Below the pieces are notes generated by a model. It made no database searches, was not told the origin of the DNA, and saw only the letters and a program-made list of their open reading frames with translations. Source: Ruminococcaceae bacterium UBA7147 (GTDB lineage: Bacteria; Bacillota; Clostridia; Oscillospirales; Acutalibacteraceae). Taken from it: a DNA stretch of 17,216 nt. Where the stretch lies: positions 30,692 through 47,907 of the forward strand of contig DKWR01000038.1 in the NCBI GenBank assembly GCA_002491825.1. Direction: 5' to 3'. Positions 8,114-15,156 of this stretch are shown here, in pieces (position 1 is the stretch's first letter; the number at the start of each line of letters is the position of its first letter). A program made the translations under genes and the position numbers.

Positions 8114-10204
8114 GATAAATATATTGGCAAAAGACTTGACGGCCGTTATGAAATCCATGAGCTTATCGGCGTGGGCGGTATGGCAAATGTTTACCGCTGT
8201 ACCGACACAATCGACGACCGTGAGGTTGCAATTAAAATTCTCAAAGATGAATACTTAAACAACGACGAGTTTATTCGCAGATTCAAAAATGAGTCTAAAG
8301 CTATTGCAATGCTTTCACATCCCAATATCGTAAAGGTTTACGACGTAAGCTTTGGCGATATGATTCAGTACATTGTTATGGAATATATAGACGGTATTAC
8401 GCTTAAAGAGTATATCGACAGACAAGGCATAATCGAGTGGAAGGATGCCATTCACCTTGCAACGCAGATTTTAAAGGCGTTACAGCACGCTCACGAGTGC
8501 GGTATTGTTCACCGTGACATCAAGCCACAGAACATTATGCTTTTGCAGGACGGAACAATCAAGGTGACAGACTTCGGTATTGCACGTTTTTCCGACAAGG
8601 CAACACGCACAATGACCGAACAGGCAATAGGCTCTGTTCACTACATTGCGCCTGAACAGGCAAGAGGAGATGTTACCGACGGCAAAACCGACATTTATTC
8701 AGTCGGCGTAATGCTTTATGAAATGCTTACCGGAAAGCTCCCGTTTGACGGTGACAGCGCAGTAACAGTTGCGCTTATGCAGCTTCAGTCAACGCCTAAA
8801 CGTCCCCGTGAGGTCAATCCGGGAATCCCCATAGGTCTTGAGCAGATTACAATGAAGGCAATGCAGAAGCAGCCTTCGGCACGTTACACTTCTGCCGCAG
8901 AGATGTTGAGCGACATTGAGCGTTTCAGACTTAATCCGTCAATCGTTTTTGATTACGGAAAATCGTTTGTAGATAATCAGCCGACAAAATTTGTAAATTC
9001 GCTCAAGGATACAAAGAACGACAGAACAAAGGTAATTGAAAGACCTGTTTCCGATGTGAAACCAAGCCGTGATGAACCCGAGGACGATGACTTTATTAAG
9101 GAACACAAGCCCTCTTACTATGCGATTAAGGGTATTTTAATTGCGGCTGTAGCGGTTTGCGTAATCTTCTTTGCACTTGCAGTTTTCAGAGGATGCAACT
9201 CTGCTCAGGCAAAGGACGTTGATGTTCCCGACTATATCGGCAAAACTCTTGTTGAAGTAAAAGAGAATAATCCGAACAATTTCCAGTTTGAAATCAAGAG
9301 CAAGTACGATGAGTCAAAGGAAATGGGCGCAATTCTCGACCAGGAGCCTGCCGGCGGTTCAATGAAGGTTAAGTCAGGCTCGACAATTACACTTACCGTA
9401 AACGGCACAGACACCGAAGTTTCAGTTCCTTTCGTTACAAATTTCAGCGAAAAAGAAGCTTTACAGATGCTTAAAGACAAGAACTTTATGACCGAGGTCG
9501 TTTATGTTGAAAATACAAAAACGCCAAAAGGATATACAATAGACACCTTTCCGAAAGCAGGCGTTAAGTCAACTATCGGTTCAACCGTATATATTTACGT
9601 TGCTAACGGAGCAAAACCGGAACAGGTTCAGCTGCCTTCGGTAACGGGACTTACCTTGAGCGAAGCAAAGTCACAGATTGAAGAACTGGGACTTACCGTT
9701 GAAACGCAGTATGACGATGACAGCAAGGAGGCTAAAGATACTGTCCTTGGAATGTCACCTTTACAGTACGGAAAAGTTGAAAAAGGAACTGTGGTTACAC
9801 TTACAGTAAGCTCCGGCAAGGGCGATAAGAATACTGTCAGCATTTACGTTGACCTTCCGACTAACACTGAATCTTCCGTTGAAATGACGGTAATTGTTGA
9901 CGGCGTAGTTGACCCGCAGTATTCAAAAACGCTTGTTCCTATGTACAACAAAACCTGCACTCTTGAAATTACGGGTTCGGGTACATCAACCGTAATTATT
10001 CAGCTTAACGGTCAGACTTACCGTGAATACAGTGTTGATTTCTCAACTTCATCGGTAACTACAACAGCAACTCACGATTTTGTTGTTGAAACTACAGCTC
10101 CGTATGAGCCTGAAACACAGCCTGAAACTTATCCTGAGGAGCCTACGCATCAGACGGACCCATCGCAGTATAACGGACCTGCTGACAACGGTTACGCATA
10201 TTGA
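8111..10204 (+). CDS. prkC: PASTA-domain Ser/Thr protein kinase (PrkC/Stk1 type)
   Basis: 697 residues. Membrane kinase that senses peptidoglycan fragments or lipid II and phosphorylates cell-wall, division and translation factors. The kinase domain (about 12-275) is catalytically complete: glycine loop GVGGMANV, Lys42 (VAIK), Glu61, HRDIKPQN with Asp136, DFG with Asp154, a Thr-rich activation loop (Thr165, Thr167, Thr169) and APEQ (180-183). One membrane helix lies at about 341-359. Three extracellular PASTA modules follow at about 370-432, 436-500 and 505-570. The remaining ~125 residues form a Ser/Thr-rich beta-type region and a final Pro/Glu/Thr-rich tail ending in aromatics, which is longer than in Bacillus PrkC. 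Adjacent prpC encodes the opposing phosphatase; rsgA overlaps its stop, and RsgA is a known PrkC substrate in other Firmicutes. Confidence 0.96.
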   Translation: MDKYIGKRLDGRYEIHELIGVGGMANVYRCTDTIDDREVAIKILKDEYLNNDEFIRRFKNESKAIAMLSHPNIVKVYDVSFGDMIQYIVMEYIDGITLKEYIDRQGIIEWKDAIHLATQILKALQHAHECGIVHRDIKPQNIMLLQDGTIKVTDFGIARFSDKATRTMTEQAIGSVHYIAPEQARGDVTDGKTDIYSVGVMLYEMLTGKLPFDGDSAVTVALMQLQSTPKRPREVNPGIPIGLEQITMKAMQKQPSARYTSAAEMLSDIERFRLNPSIVFDYGKSFVDNQPTKFVNSLKDTKNDRTKVIERPVSDVKPSRDEPEDDDFIKEHKPSYYAIKGILIAAVAVCVIFFALAVFRGCNSAQAKDVDVPDYIGKTLVEVKENNPNNFQFEIKSKYDESKEMGAILDQEPAGGSMKVKSGSTITLTVNGTDTEVSVPFVTNFSEKEALQMLKDKNFMTEVVYVENTKTPKGYTIDTFPKAGVKSTIGSTVYIYVANGAKPEQVQLPSVTGLTLSEAKSQIEELGLTVETQYDDDSKEAKDTVLGMSPLQYGKVEKGTVVTLTVSSGKGDKNTVSIYVDLPTNTESSVEMTVIVDGVVDPQYSKTLVPMYNKTCTLEITGSGTSTVIIQLNGQTYREYSVDFSTSSVTTTATHDFVVETTAPYEPETQPETYPEEPTHQTDPSQYNGPADNGYAY

Positions 10205-11094
10205 TGAATATGAGCACGCTTAACGGAATATTAATGAAGTCAATCGGCGGATTTTACTACGTTCGCTGTGACGGCAAAGAATATGAATGTAAGGCACGGG
10301 GAAGTTTTCGCAAAAGCGGAAATTCCCCCGTTGTCGGCGACAAAGTAGTAATTTCCGTTCCCGAAGAAGGGTTCGCTTCAATTGAAGAAATAAAGCCGAG
10401 AATAAACAAGCTTAAAAGACCTGCACTTGCGAATATTGATACGCTTGTTATTGTCTGTTCAACCGTTGACCCCGAGCCGAATTTTACGGTAATTGACAAG
10501 ATGACTTCGGCGGCAGTAAACAACAATATGATTCCTGCAATTGTCGTTTCTAAAAATGATTTGAAGTCGGGCGAGAGGATTGCAGAAATCTATCGCAATT
10601 CAGAATTTCCGGTTTTTCTCTGTTCCCCCGATGATACCGAGGATGTAAACAAACTCAAAGAATTTCTGAAAGGCAAGGTATCTGCTTTTACGGGAAACAG
10701 CGGCGTAGGCAAGTCAACGCTTATTAACCGTATTTTCCCCGAGCTTGAGTTGCAGACAGGACAAATCAGCCGAAAGCTCGGACGAGGAAAGCACACAACA
10801 AGGGTAGTTGAGCTGTTTGAAATTGACGGCTGTTTTGTGGCTGATACTCCCGGATTTTCGACTGTTGATTTGCAGAGATACGAAATGATAGATAAAACTC
10901 AGCTTCAATACTGCTTCCCCGAATTTGAAAAATACCTCGGAGAATGTCAGTTTACTTCCTGCTCGCATACCTGTGAAAAGGGATGCAGAATTTTGCAAGC
11001 TGTTGCGGACGGTGAAATTGAGCCGTCACGCCATAAAAACTATGTTGCAATGTATAATGAGGTAAAGGACATCAAGGAATGGGAGTTGCGCTGA
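10204..11094 (+). CDS. rsgA: Ribosome small-subunit-dependent GTPase RsgA
   Basis: 296 residues. A circularly permuted GTPase that acts in late 30S subunit maturation. Seen: an N-terminal OB fold (about 1-75); the permuted order with SKND near 115-118 preceding the P loop GNSGVGKST (164-172, Lys170) and the DTPGF switch (Asp214); and a C-terminal zinc knuckle with Cys248, Cys253, His255 and Cys261. The start codon is uncertain: ATG 10204 overlaps the prkC stop by one base (TGATG), which suits coupling, while TTG 10201 and ATG 10210 are also in frame. No strong ribosome binding site stands ahead of any of them. The kinase-RsgA adjacency is common in Firmicutes. Confidence 0.94.
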   Translation: MNMSTLNGILMKSIGGFYYVRCDGKEYECKARGSFRKSGNSPVVGDKVVISVPEEGFASIEEIKPRINKLKRPALANIDTLVIVCSTVDPEPNFTVIDKMTSAAVNNNMIPAIVVSKNDLKSGERIAEIYRNSEFPVFLCSPDDTEDVNKLKEFLKGKVSAFTGNSGVGKSTLINRIFPELELQTGQISRKLGRGKHTTRVVELFEIDGCFVADTPGFSTVDLQRYEMIDKTQLQYCFPEFEKYLGECQFTSCSHTCEKGCRILQAVADGEIEPSRHKNYVAMYNEVKDIKEWELR

Positions 11095-11128
11095 TTTAAA
11101 ATTCGGTAAAAGAAATTAGGTGAATGAA

Positions 11129-11764
11129 ATGCGTTGTGTAATCATATCGGGTTCACCCGAAACCAATCCGGATTTTATTAAGCAGGCTGTAAAGCCTGAT
11201 GATTATGTAATTTGTGCTGACAGAGGATATGAGTTTGCAAGCCTTGCCGGTGTTGAGCCGAATCTGGTTGTAGGCGATTTTGATTCTTATAAAGAAAAAA
11301 TATCAGCGACCTGTGAGATTGTAAAGCTCAATCCTCACAAGGACGATACGGATACAATTCATTCAATTGACCTTGCCTTTGAAAAAGGCTTTACCGACTT
11401 CCTTTTGCTTGGTGCACTTGGCGGCAGAACCGACCACACCTTTGCAAATATCACTTCACTTCTATATATTGCCGATAAAGGCGGCAGGGGAGTTCTGCTT
11501 TCCGAAAAAGAACGTATTGAGCTTCTAAATAAGGGCAAACATTTCTATGAAGAATATTGCGGCAAGACATTTTCTTTGTTTCCGTTCGGCTGTGGGAGCG
11601 TTTGTGTTTCGTACAAGGGCGTTGAATATCCTCTTGAAAGATACACCCTGAAAAGCAGTGTGCCGCTTGGAATATCAAATGTTTTTACATCTGAAAAATC
11701 CGAAATAAAAATATATGACGGAAATGCAATACTTATAATTAATTTGAAAGAAGAATATATATAA
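11129..11764 (+). CDS. thiN: Thiamine pyrophosphokinase
   Basis: 211 residues. Transfers diphosphate from ATP to thiamine to make thiamine diphosphate. Catalytic-domain motifs are clear: ADRGYEFA with Asp31, GDFDS with Asp50 and Asp52, HKDDTDT with Asp72, Asp73 and Asp75, and LGALGGRTDHTFANI. The C-terminal part is the beta-sandwich thiamine-binding domain. I prefer the ATG at 11129, five bases after AGGTGA; a GTG at 11120 is in frame but lies inside that ribosome binding site. It is the last gene of the operon. The usual upstream neighbour rpe is missing, and no TPP riboswitch is visible in the 34 bases before it. Confidence 0.92.
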   Translation: MRCVIISGSPETNPDFIKQAVKPDDYVICADRGYEFASLAGVEPNLVVGDFDSYKEKISATCEIVKLNPHKDDTDTIHSIDLAFEKGFTDFLLLGALGGRTDHTFANITSLLYIADKGGRGVLLSEKERIELLNKGKHFYEEYCGKTFSLFPFGCGSVCVSYKGVEYPLERYTLKSSVPLGISNVFTSEKSEIKIYDGNAILIINLKEEYI

Positions 11765-11783
11765 ATATATATAATTCTTTTTT
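11751..11783 (+). terminator. AT-rich hairpin and T tract ending the rpoZ-thiN operon
   Basis: AAGAATATATA (11751-11761) pairs with TATATA-A-TTCTT (11768-11779) with one bulged A, and T tract 11778-11783 follows. The left arm contains the thiN stop codon region (TAA 11762-11764 falls in the loop). Only one GC pair is in the stem, so strength is doubtful, but its place exactly at the operon end supports a terminator. Confidence 0.45.
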
Positions 11784-11808
11784 ATAAGCAAAATTAACAT
11801 ATCTTGTG

Positions 11809-11814
11809 TATAAT
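11809..11814 (+). promoter_or_regulatory. Probable -10 box of the tRNA-Ala promoter
   Basis: A perfect TATAAT lies 22 bases before the tRNA 5' end, so a start near 11821 would leave a leader of about 16 bases. No good -35 hexamer is found at 16-19 bases upstream; TTAACA at 11794-11799 is too close (9-base gap). The -35 match is weak (TAAGCA). Confidence 0.35.
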
Positions 11815-11836
11815 ATTTTATATACAAGCATTATAT

Positions 11837-11912
11837 GGGGGTATAGCTCAGCTGGGAGAGTGTTTGACTGGCAGTCAAAAGGTCACGGGTTCGAGCCCCG
11901 TTATCTCCACCA
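11837..11912 (+). tRNA. tRNA-Ala (anticodon GGC)
   Basis: 76 bases with encoded CCA. Acceptor stem GGGGGTA / TATCTCC, D arm GCTC...GAGT, anticodon stem TTTGA / TCAAA with loop CTGGCAG (anticodon GGC, bases 34-36), variable AGGTC, and T arm ACGGG-TTCGAGC-CCCGT all fold. The pair G3.U70, the main identity element for alanyl-tRNA synthetase, is present, which agrees with the GGC anticodon reading GCC and GCU. The acceptor stem has a second G.U pair at 5-68 and the D stem one at 10-25. It stands alone between the housekeeping operon and the pseudokinase gene. Confidence 0.95.
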
Positions 11913-11969
11913 ATTGATTTTCTATGTTTTTCTATAACAAAACTGTAATTATAATGACACTCATAAATC

Positions 11970-11999
11970 TTGAAAAGAATAATAATTGTGTGTTATAAT
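11970..11999 (+). promoter_or_regulatory. Extended -10 promoter of the zinc-ribbon pseudokinase gene
   Basis: TTGAAA (11970-11975) and TATAAT (11994-11999) are 18 bases apart, and TG at 11991-11992 plus one base makes the -10 extended. A start near 12006 would leave a leader of about 67 bases before the ATG at 12073. This suggests the gene is transcribed separately from the operon and the tRNA. Confidence 0.75.
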
Positions 12000-12072
12000 T
12001 CTTTTTGATAAAAATGAGATGATTTAAAATCCGATTTGTAAATTGAAACGTGATTTGGAGTTGAAAAATAGT

Positions 12073-13707
12073 ATGTCATTGTGTATGGGTTGTATGCAGG
12101 AAATCGGCAATAATAAAATTTGTCCTGAATGTGGCTTTAATAATTCCGAAAAACAACATGCTCCTTTTTTACCTTACGGCACGGTCCTTTCAAACAGGTA
12201 TATTGTCGGTTCAGGTATTGATACAAACGGTGAAAGTACACGATATATAAGCTTTGACAAGCAGACAGGCGACGTAGTCATTATTTGCGAGTTCCTGCCT
12301 ATGGGACTTTTCAACAGAGAAGAAGGCTCGACTGAAATAAGAATCAATTATGAAAACCGCCTTGCATACAATAAGCTTAAAGACGAGTTTATTAGTTACT
12401 ACCGTATTCTGTGTGAGCTTCGTGACCTTTCTGCTTTGATGAAGGTTCATAATATCTTTGAAGAAAACAACACTGTATATGTGGTAGAAGAAAACGAGGA
12501 TTTAATTCCTTTTGAAGAATATGTTGAGCGTAGCAACGGCAGTCTTGAATGGGATATAGCACGTCCGTTGTTTATGCCCGTTATATCTGCGCTTGAGGCA
12601 CTTCACAAGCGTGGAGTCGGTCACTATGCAATTGCACCCAAGAATATTTTCATAACTTCTTCGGGCAAAATCAAAATAAGCGGTTTTGCCACTGAGAATG
12701 AGCGCAAGCGTGGCACACCGCTCAAATCACAGCTCTTTTCCGGTGCGGCTGCACCCGAGCAGTACGATGATAATTTTCCGCTTGATGATATTACCGATAT
12801 TTACGGTTTCTGCTCAACGCTTTTCTATGCATTAACGGGACATCTTCCCAAGAGCGCACCCGAGCGCCGAAAGGACAGCAGACTTTTGATGAGCACCACA
12901 ACAGTCAAGCGTCTGCCGCCTCACGTTGTTTCGGCACTTGCAAATGGTTTACAGGTTGAGCGTGAAAACAGAATTACCGATTTTGACGAGCTTCGTTCAC
13001 AGCTTTCTGTTGCGCACACAGCGAAAGCTATTCAGGAGGAAATTTCCAGAACTGCAAGTATGAATCTCTCAAAAGCTGACAAATCTCAAAAGGGACGCAA
13101 CGGAATGTCACATACGTCAATTGTTATTATTTCCGCTGCTATAACCGTTCTAGTTTTAGGAATTGCCGGTGTTTTCTGGCTTATGCAAAACCCGCTTGCA
13201 GGAGTTTTCGGAGGAAATACCTCTGAAACCGTTGAGTCTACTCAAAGCACCGAGTGGACTGGTGCGACAATTCCGAATTATGTAGGAATGAACTATGATG
13301 ACGTTATGAAACAGGCGGAGAGTGACACAAAAATTACCGTTTACCGCTCATACGCTGATGAATACAGTGACCAGTATAAAGAGGGAACTGTTATGTCGCA
13401 GAATCCTCCCGCAGGCTCAAAGGTTACACAGGAGGACGGAATACTTATAAGTATTACCGTCAGCAAAGGTCCACAGATGCGAGAGCTTCCAAAGATTGAG
13501 GGCTTAAAGCTCGACGAAGCCGCTTCTGATATTGCCGAGCAGGGACTTCTTGCAACTGCCGAGTATCAGTACAGCAACACTGTTGCAGAGGACAGAGTAA
13601 TCGGTTACAAAAACCACCAAGAGGGCGACACTGTTGAATACGGAACCAATGTTACGATTATTGTCAGCAAAGGCAAAGAAACTGTAGAAACGCAGTCAAA
13701 TCAATAA
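12073..13707 (+). CDS. Zinc-ribbon pseudokinase with transmembrane helix and two PASTA modules
   Basis: 544 residues; I know no gene name for it. An N-terminal zinc ribbon (Cys4, Cys7, Cys17, Cys20; CMGC...CPEC) is followed by a kinase fold (about 35-310), a membrane helix (350-371), a Ser/Thr-rich spacer and two PASTA modules (about 399-466 and 470-534). The kinase fold keeps structural landmarks (APEQY at 227-231, DDITDIYGFCSTLFYALTGHLP) but has lost all catalytic ones. The beta3 Lys is Cys72 (VIICEFLP where active relatives have VAIKEYFP), HRD is His184-Tyr-Ala186, and DFG is Gly204-Phe-Ala206. ATP phosphotransfer is therefore unlikely; a scaffold or regulatory role at the membrane is inferred. 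The ATG at 12073 has GGAG 12 bases upstream; a TTG at 12043 is in frame but lacks a ribosome binding site. No stop or frameshift interrupts it, so it is not a decaying gene. Confidence 0.9.
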   Translation: MSLCMGCMQEIGNNKICPECGFNNSEKQHAPFLPYGTVLSNRYIVGSGIDTNGESTRYISFDKQTGDVVIICEFLPMGLFNREEGSTEIRINYENRLAYNKLKDEFISYYRILCELRDLSALMKVHNIFEENNTVYVVEENEDLIPFEEYVERSNGSLEWDIARPLFMPVISALEALHKRGVGHYAIAPKNIFITSSGKIKISGFATENERKRGTPLKSQLFSGAAAPEQYDDNFPLDDITDIYGFCSTLFYALTGHLPKSAPERRKDSRLLMSTTTVKRLPPHVVSALANGLQVERENRITDFDELRSQLSVAHTAKAIQEEISRTASMNLSKADKSQKGRNGMSHTSIVIISAAITVLVLGIAGVFWLMQNPLAGVFGGNTSETVESTQSTEWTGATIPNYVGMNYDDVMKQAESDTKITVYRSYADEYSDQYKEGTVMSQNPPAGSKVTQEDGILISITVSKGPQMRELPKIEGLKLDEAASDIAEQGLLATAEYQYSNTVAEDRVIGYKNHQEGDTVEYGTNVTIIVSKGKETVETQSNQ

Positions 13708-13729
13708 TTTATGATATAGCTTAATATTA

Positions 13730-13759
13730 AAGCCTCCGATTTCTCGGAGGCTTGTTTTT
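13730..13759 (+). terminator. Strong intrinsic terminator after the pseudokinase gene
   Basis: AAGCCTCCGA (13730-13739) and TCGGAGGCTT (13744-13753) form a perfect 10-bp stem with a TTTC loop, followed by G and five T. It lies between two convergent genes. On the minus strand the stem is followed by TTAATATTAA, so weaker termination of the opposing dockerin gene is possible too. Confidence 0.92.
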
Positions 13760-13768
13760 ATGCTGTGA

Positions 13769-15064
13769 TTACTTTTCTGCTTTCCGTGCTATGCCGACAA
13801 GGTCTTTGTTTTCAATATTACCGTCGCTGTTAAAGTCGGCTGACTTAAGATACACACCGCTCAAATCCGATTTATTCACAAAATACGACATCAGAGCTGA
13901 AACATCGTTTGATTTCACATTACCTTCACCCGTAATATCTCCCGAAACTGAAATTTCATAAATAACGTCGGAAACTACTGTACGATAGCCGGTCTTAATT
14001 TTACCGCTTGTTATTTCATTTCCCTCCCTGTCATAAATGATTACTTCATTTGAAAAGTGTTTTTTGAAATCTGTAACCGTTGTTCCGCTGTTTATACCTG
14101 TAATATATCCGTCTGAATTAACTTTGACGGTTCCGTTGCTGCTTTCGTTGCCGTGATTATTAAATAATTCACTGTCAAATTCCTTAAAGTCAGAAAGTTT
14201 AATTGTGTGCAGATTTAAATTATTATCAAGAAAAGCAACATTATTTCCATAAAAGAATAATGCTTGGATTTTGTTTTTGCTTTTATAAAACTTTCCGTTA
14301 TATTCTATTGTCCAATCATCAGAATAAACAATCCTGTTTTCGCTTTTGACAATACAGTTAAGCTTTGTTCCCAAAATATGTTCGCTGCTGTTTTCAGAAA
14401 GAGAAAACAGCATACCTGCTTCGCTGTAAATGTAACCACTGCCTGCATTGCAAAAATCATATCTCATATTGACGCTGATGCAGTAATGTGAGCCGCTTTT
14501 GTCAAGTCTGTAAAATTCTCCGTTGTAAAGTTGAGCATAGACCTTGGAATCATTTGTTACAAGCCTTTGAACGTTTTCATCAAATGTGTATTTTCTTAAT
14601 GCTTTTCCGTTGCTGTCATATGACCTTACATAAGTGTAGGTATCGTCTGTAAAGATAAGGTACGCTATGCCGTTGCTGAAAGCAAACGAACTGTTTTCAA
14701 TTGATTTCAGATTACCAAACGAATATGTAAAACATTCACCGTTTGCGGCGTTAAGTTCAGTAATAAAATACGCTCTCTTTTTTTCATACAAAGCATACGA
14801 ACAACTGCCGTTGTGACTGACAGCACGTATTATCCCATCAGTTTTTACGTAACGGACATTAAATGAGGGCAGAATCCTTGAAGAATAAAGAGTGCTGAAA
14901 TTGCAGCCGTAAATAAAGGAGCCGTCAGAATTATTGTCTGTGAAATATTCATTACATTCCTTAAAAACAGACAAATTTCTTTCAGCTTCGGAATAAACAG
15001 TGCTTACAGCAAAAAAGAGGAAAATTAAAGATAGCAGAATAGCCGTGATTAGTTTTCTTTTCAT
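13769..15064 (-). CDS. Secreted beta-rich protein with C-terminal type I dockerin
   Basis: 431 residues. A signal peptide is clear (MKRK, then a hydrophobic run to about 22, with SEAERN after it). Residues ~30-300 are rich in short beta-strand repeats with Tyr, Asn and Ser (for example FAFSNGIAYLIF, RLVTNDSKVYAQLYNGEFYRL), which looks like a propeller or PQQ-like fold, but I do not recognise a named family. Residues ~315-374 (INSGTTVTDFKKHF ... YEISVSG) resemble the spacer module often placed before dockerins in Ruminococcus. The dockerin is 375-431: the first calcium loop has Asp376 and Asp387 but Thr378 and Glu380 in place of Asn and Asp, while the second is canonical (Asp410, Asn412, Asp414, Gly415, Asp421). 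It would dock onto a cohesin scaffold at the surface; no cohesin is in this window. No good ribosome binding site precedes the ATG. Confidence 0.85.
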   Translation of the reverse strand: MKRKLITAILLSLIFLFFAVSTVYSEAERNLSVFKECNEYFTDNNSDGSFIYGCNFSTLYSSRILPSFNVRYVKTDGIIRAVSHNGSCSYALYEKKRAYFITELNAANGECFTYSFGNLKSIENSSFAFSNGIAYLIFTDDTYTYVRSYDSNGKALRKYTFDENVQRLVTNDSKVYAQLYNGEFYRLDKSGSHYCISVNMRYDFCNAGSGYIYSEAGMLFSLSENSSEHILGTKLNCIVKSENRIVYSDDWTIEYNGKFYKSKNKIQALFFYGNNVAFLDNNLNLHTIKLSDFKEFDSELFNNHGNESSNGTVKVNSDGYITGINSGTTVTDFKKHFSNEVIIYDREGNEITSGKIKTGYRTVVSDVIYEISVSGDITGEGNVKSNDVSALMSYFVNKSDLSGVYLKSADFNSDGNIENKDLVGIARKAEK

Positions 15065-15098
15065 TTGATAATCAGTGAAATAAAGTCACAATCCTTAT

Positions 15099-15136
15099 AA
15101 AACACAAAAGGCAACAGCGGAAAACCGCTGCTGCCT
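15099..15136 (-). terminator. Intrinsic terminator of the 15157-16083 gene
   Basis: Read on the minus strand, AGGCAGCAGCGG (15136-15125), loop TTTT, then CCGCTGTTGCCT (15120-15109) forms a 12-bp stem with a single G.T wobble. The run TTTGTGTTTTAT (15108-15097) follows. It begins 20 bases after the stop codon of the upstream minus-strand gene and separates it from the dockerin gene, so the two are probably not cotranscribed in full. Confidence 0.88.
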
Positions 15137-15156
15137 GAACGAATTTAATTTATTGT

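Noticed and set aside
11095..11128. TPP riboswitch ahead of thiN
   Set aside because: The gap is only 34 bases and contains no thi-box sequence.
11794..11814. TTAACA and TATAAT as a full tRNA promoter
   Set aside because: The two boxes are only 9 bases apart, far from the needed 16-19; only the -10 box is kept.
11913..11960. Terminator directly after the tRNA
   Set aside because: The region is T-rich but I could not build a stem of useful length before the T runs.
12073..13707. Kinase pseudogene
   Set aside because: All catalytic residues are lost, but the frame is intact, the fold landmarks remain, and promoter, zinc ribbon, helix and PASTA modules are well kept, so it is a pseudokinase and not a broken gene.
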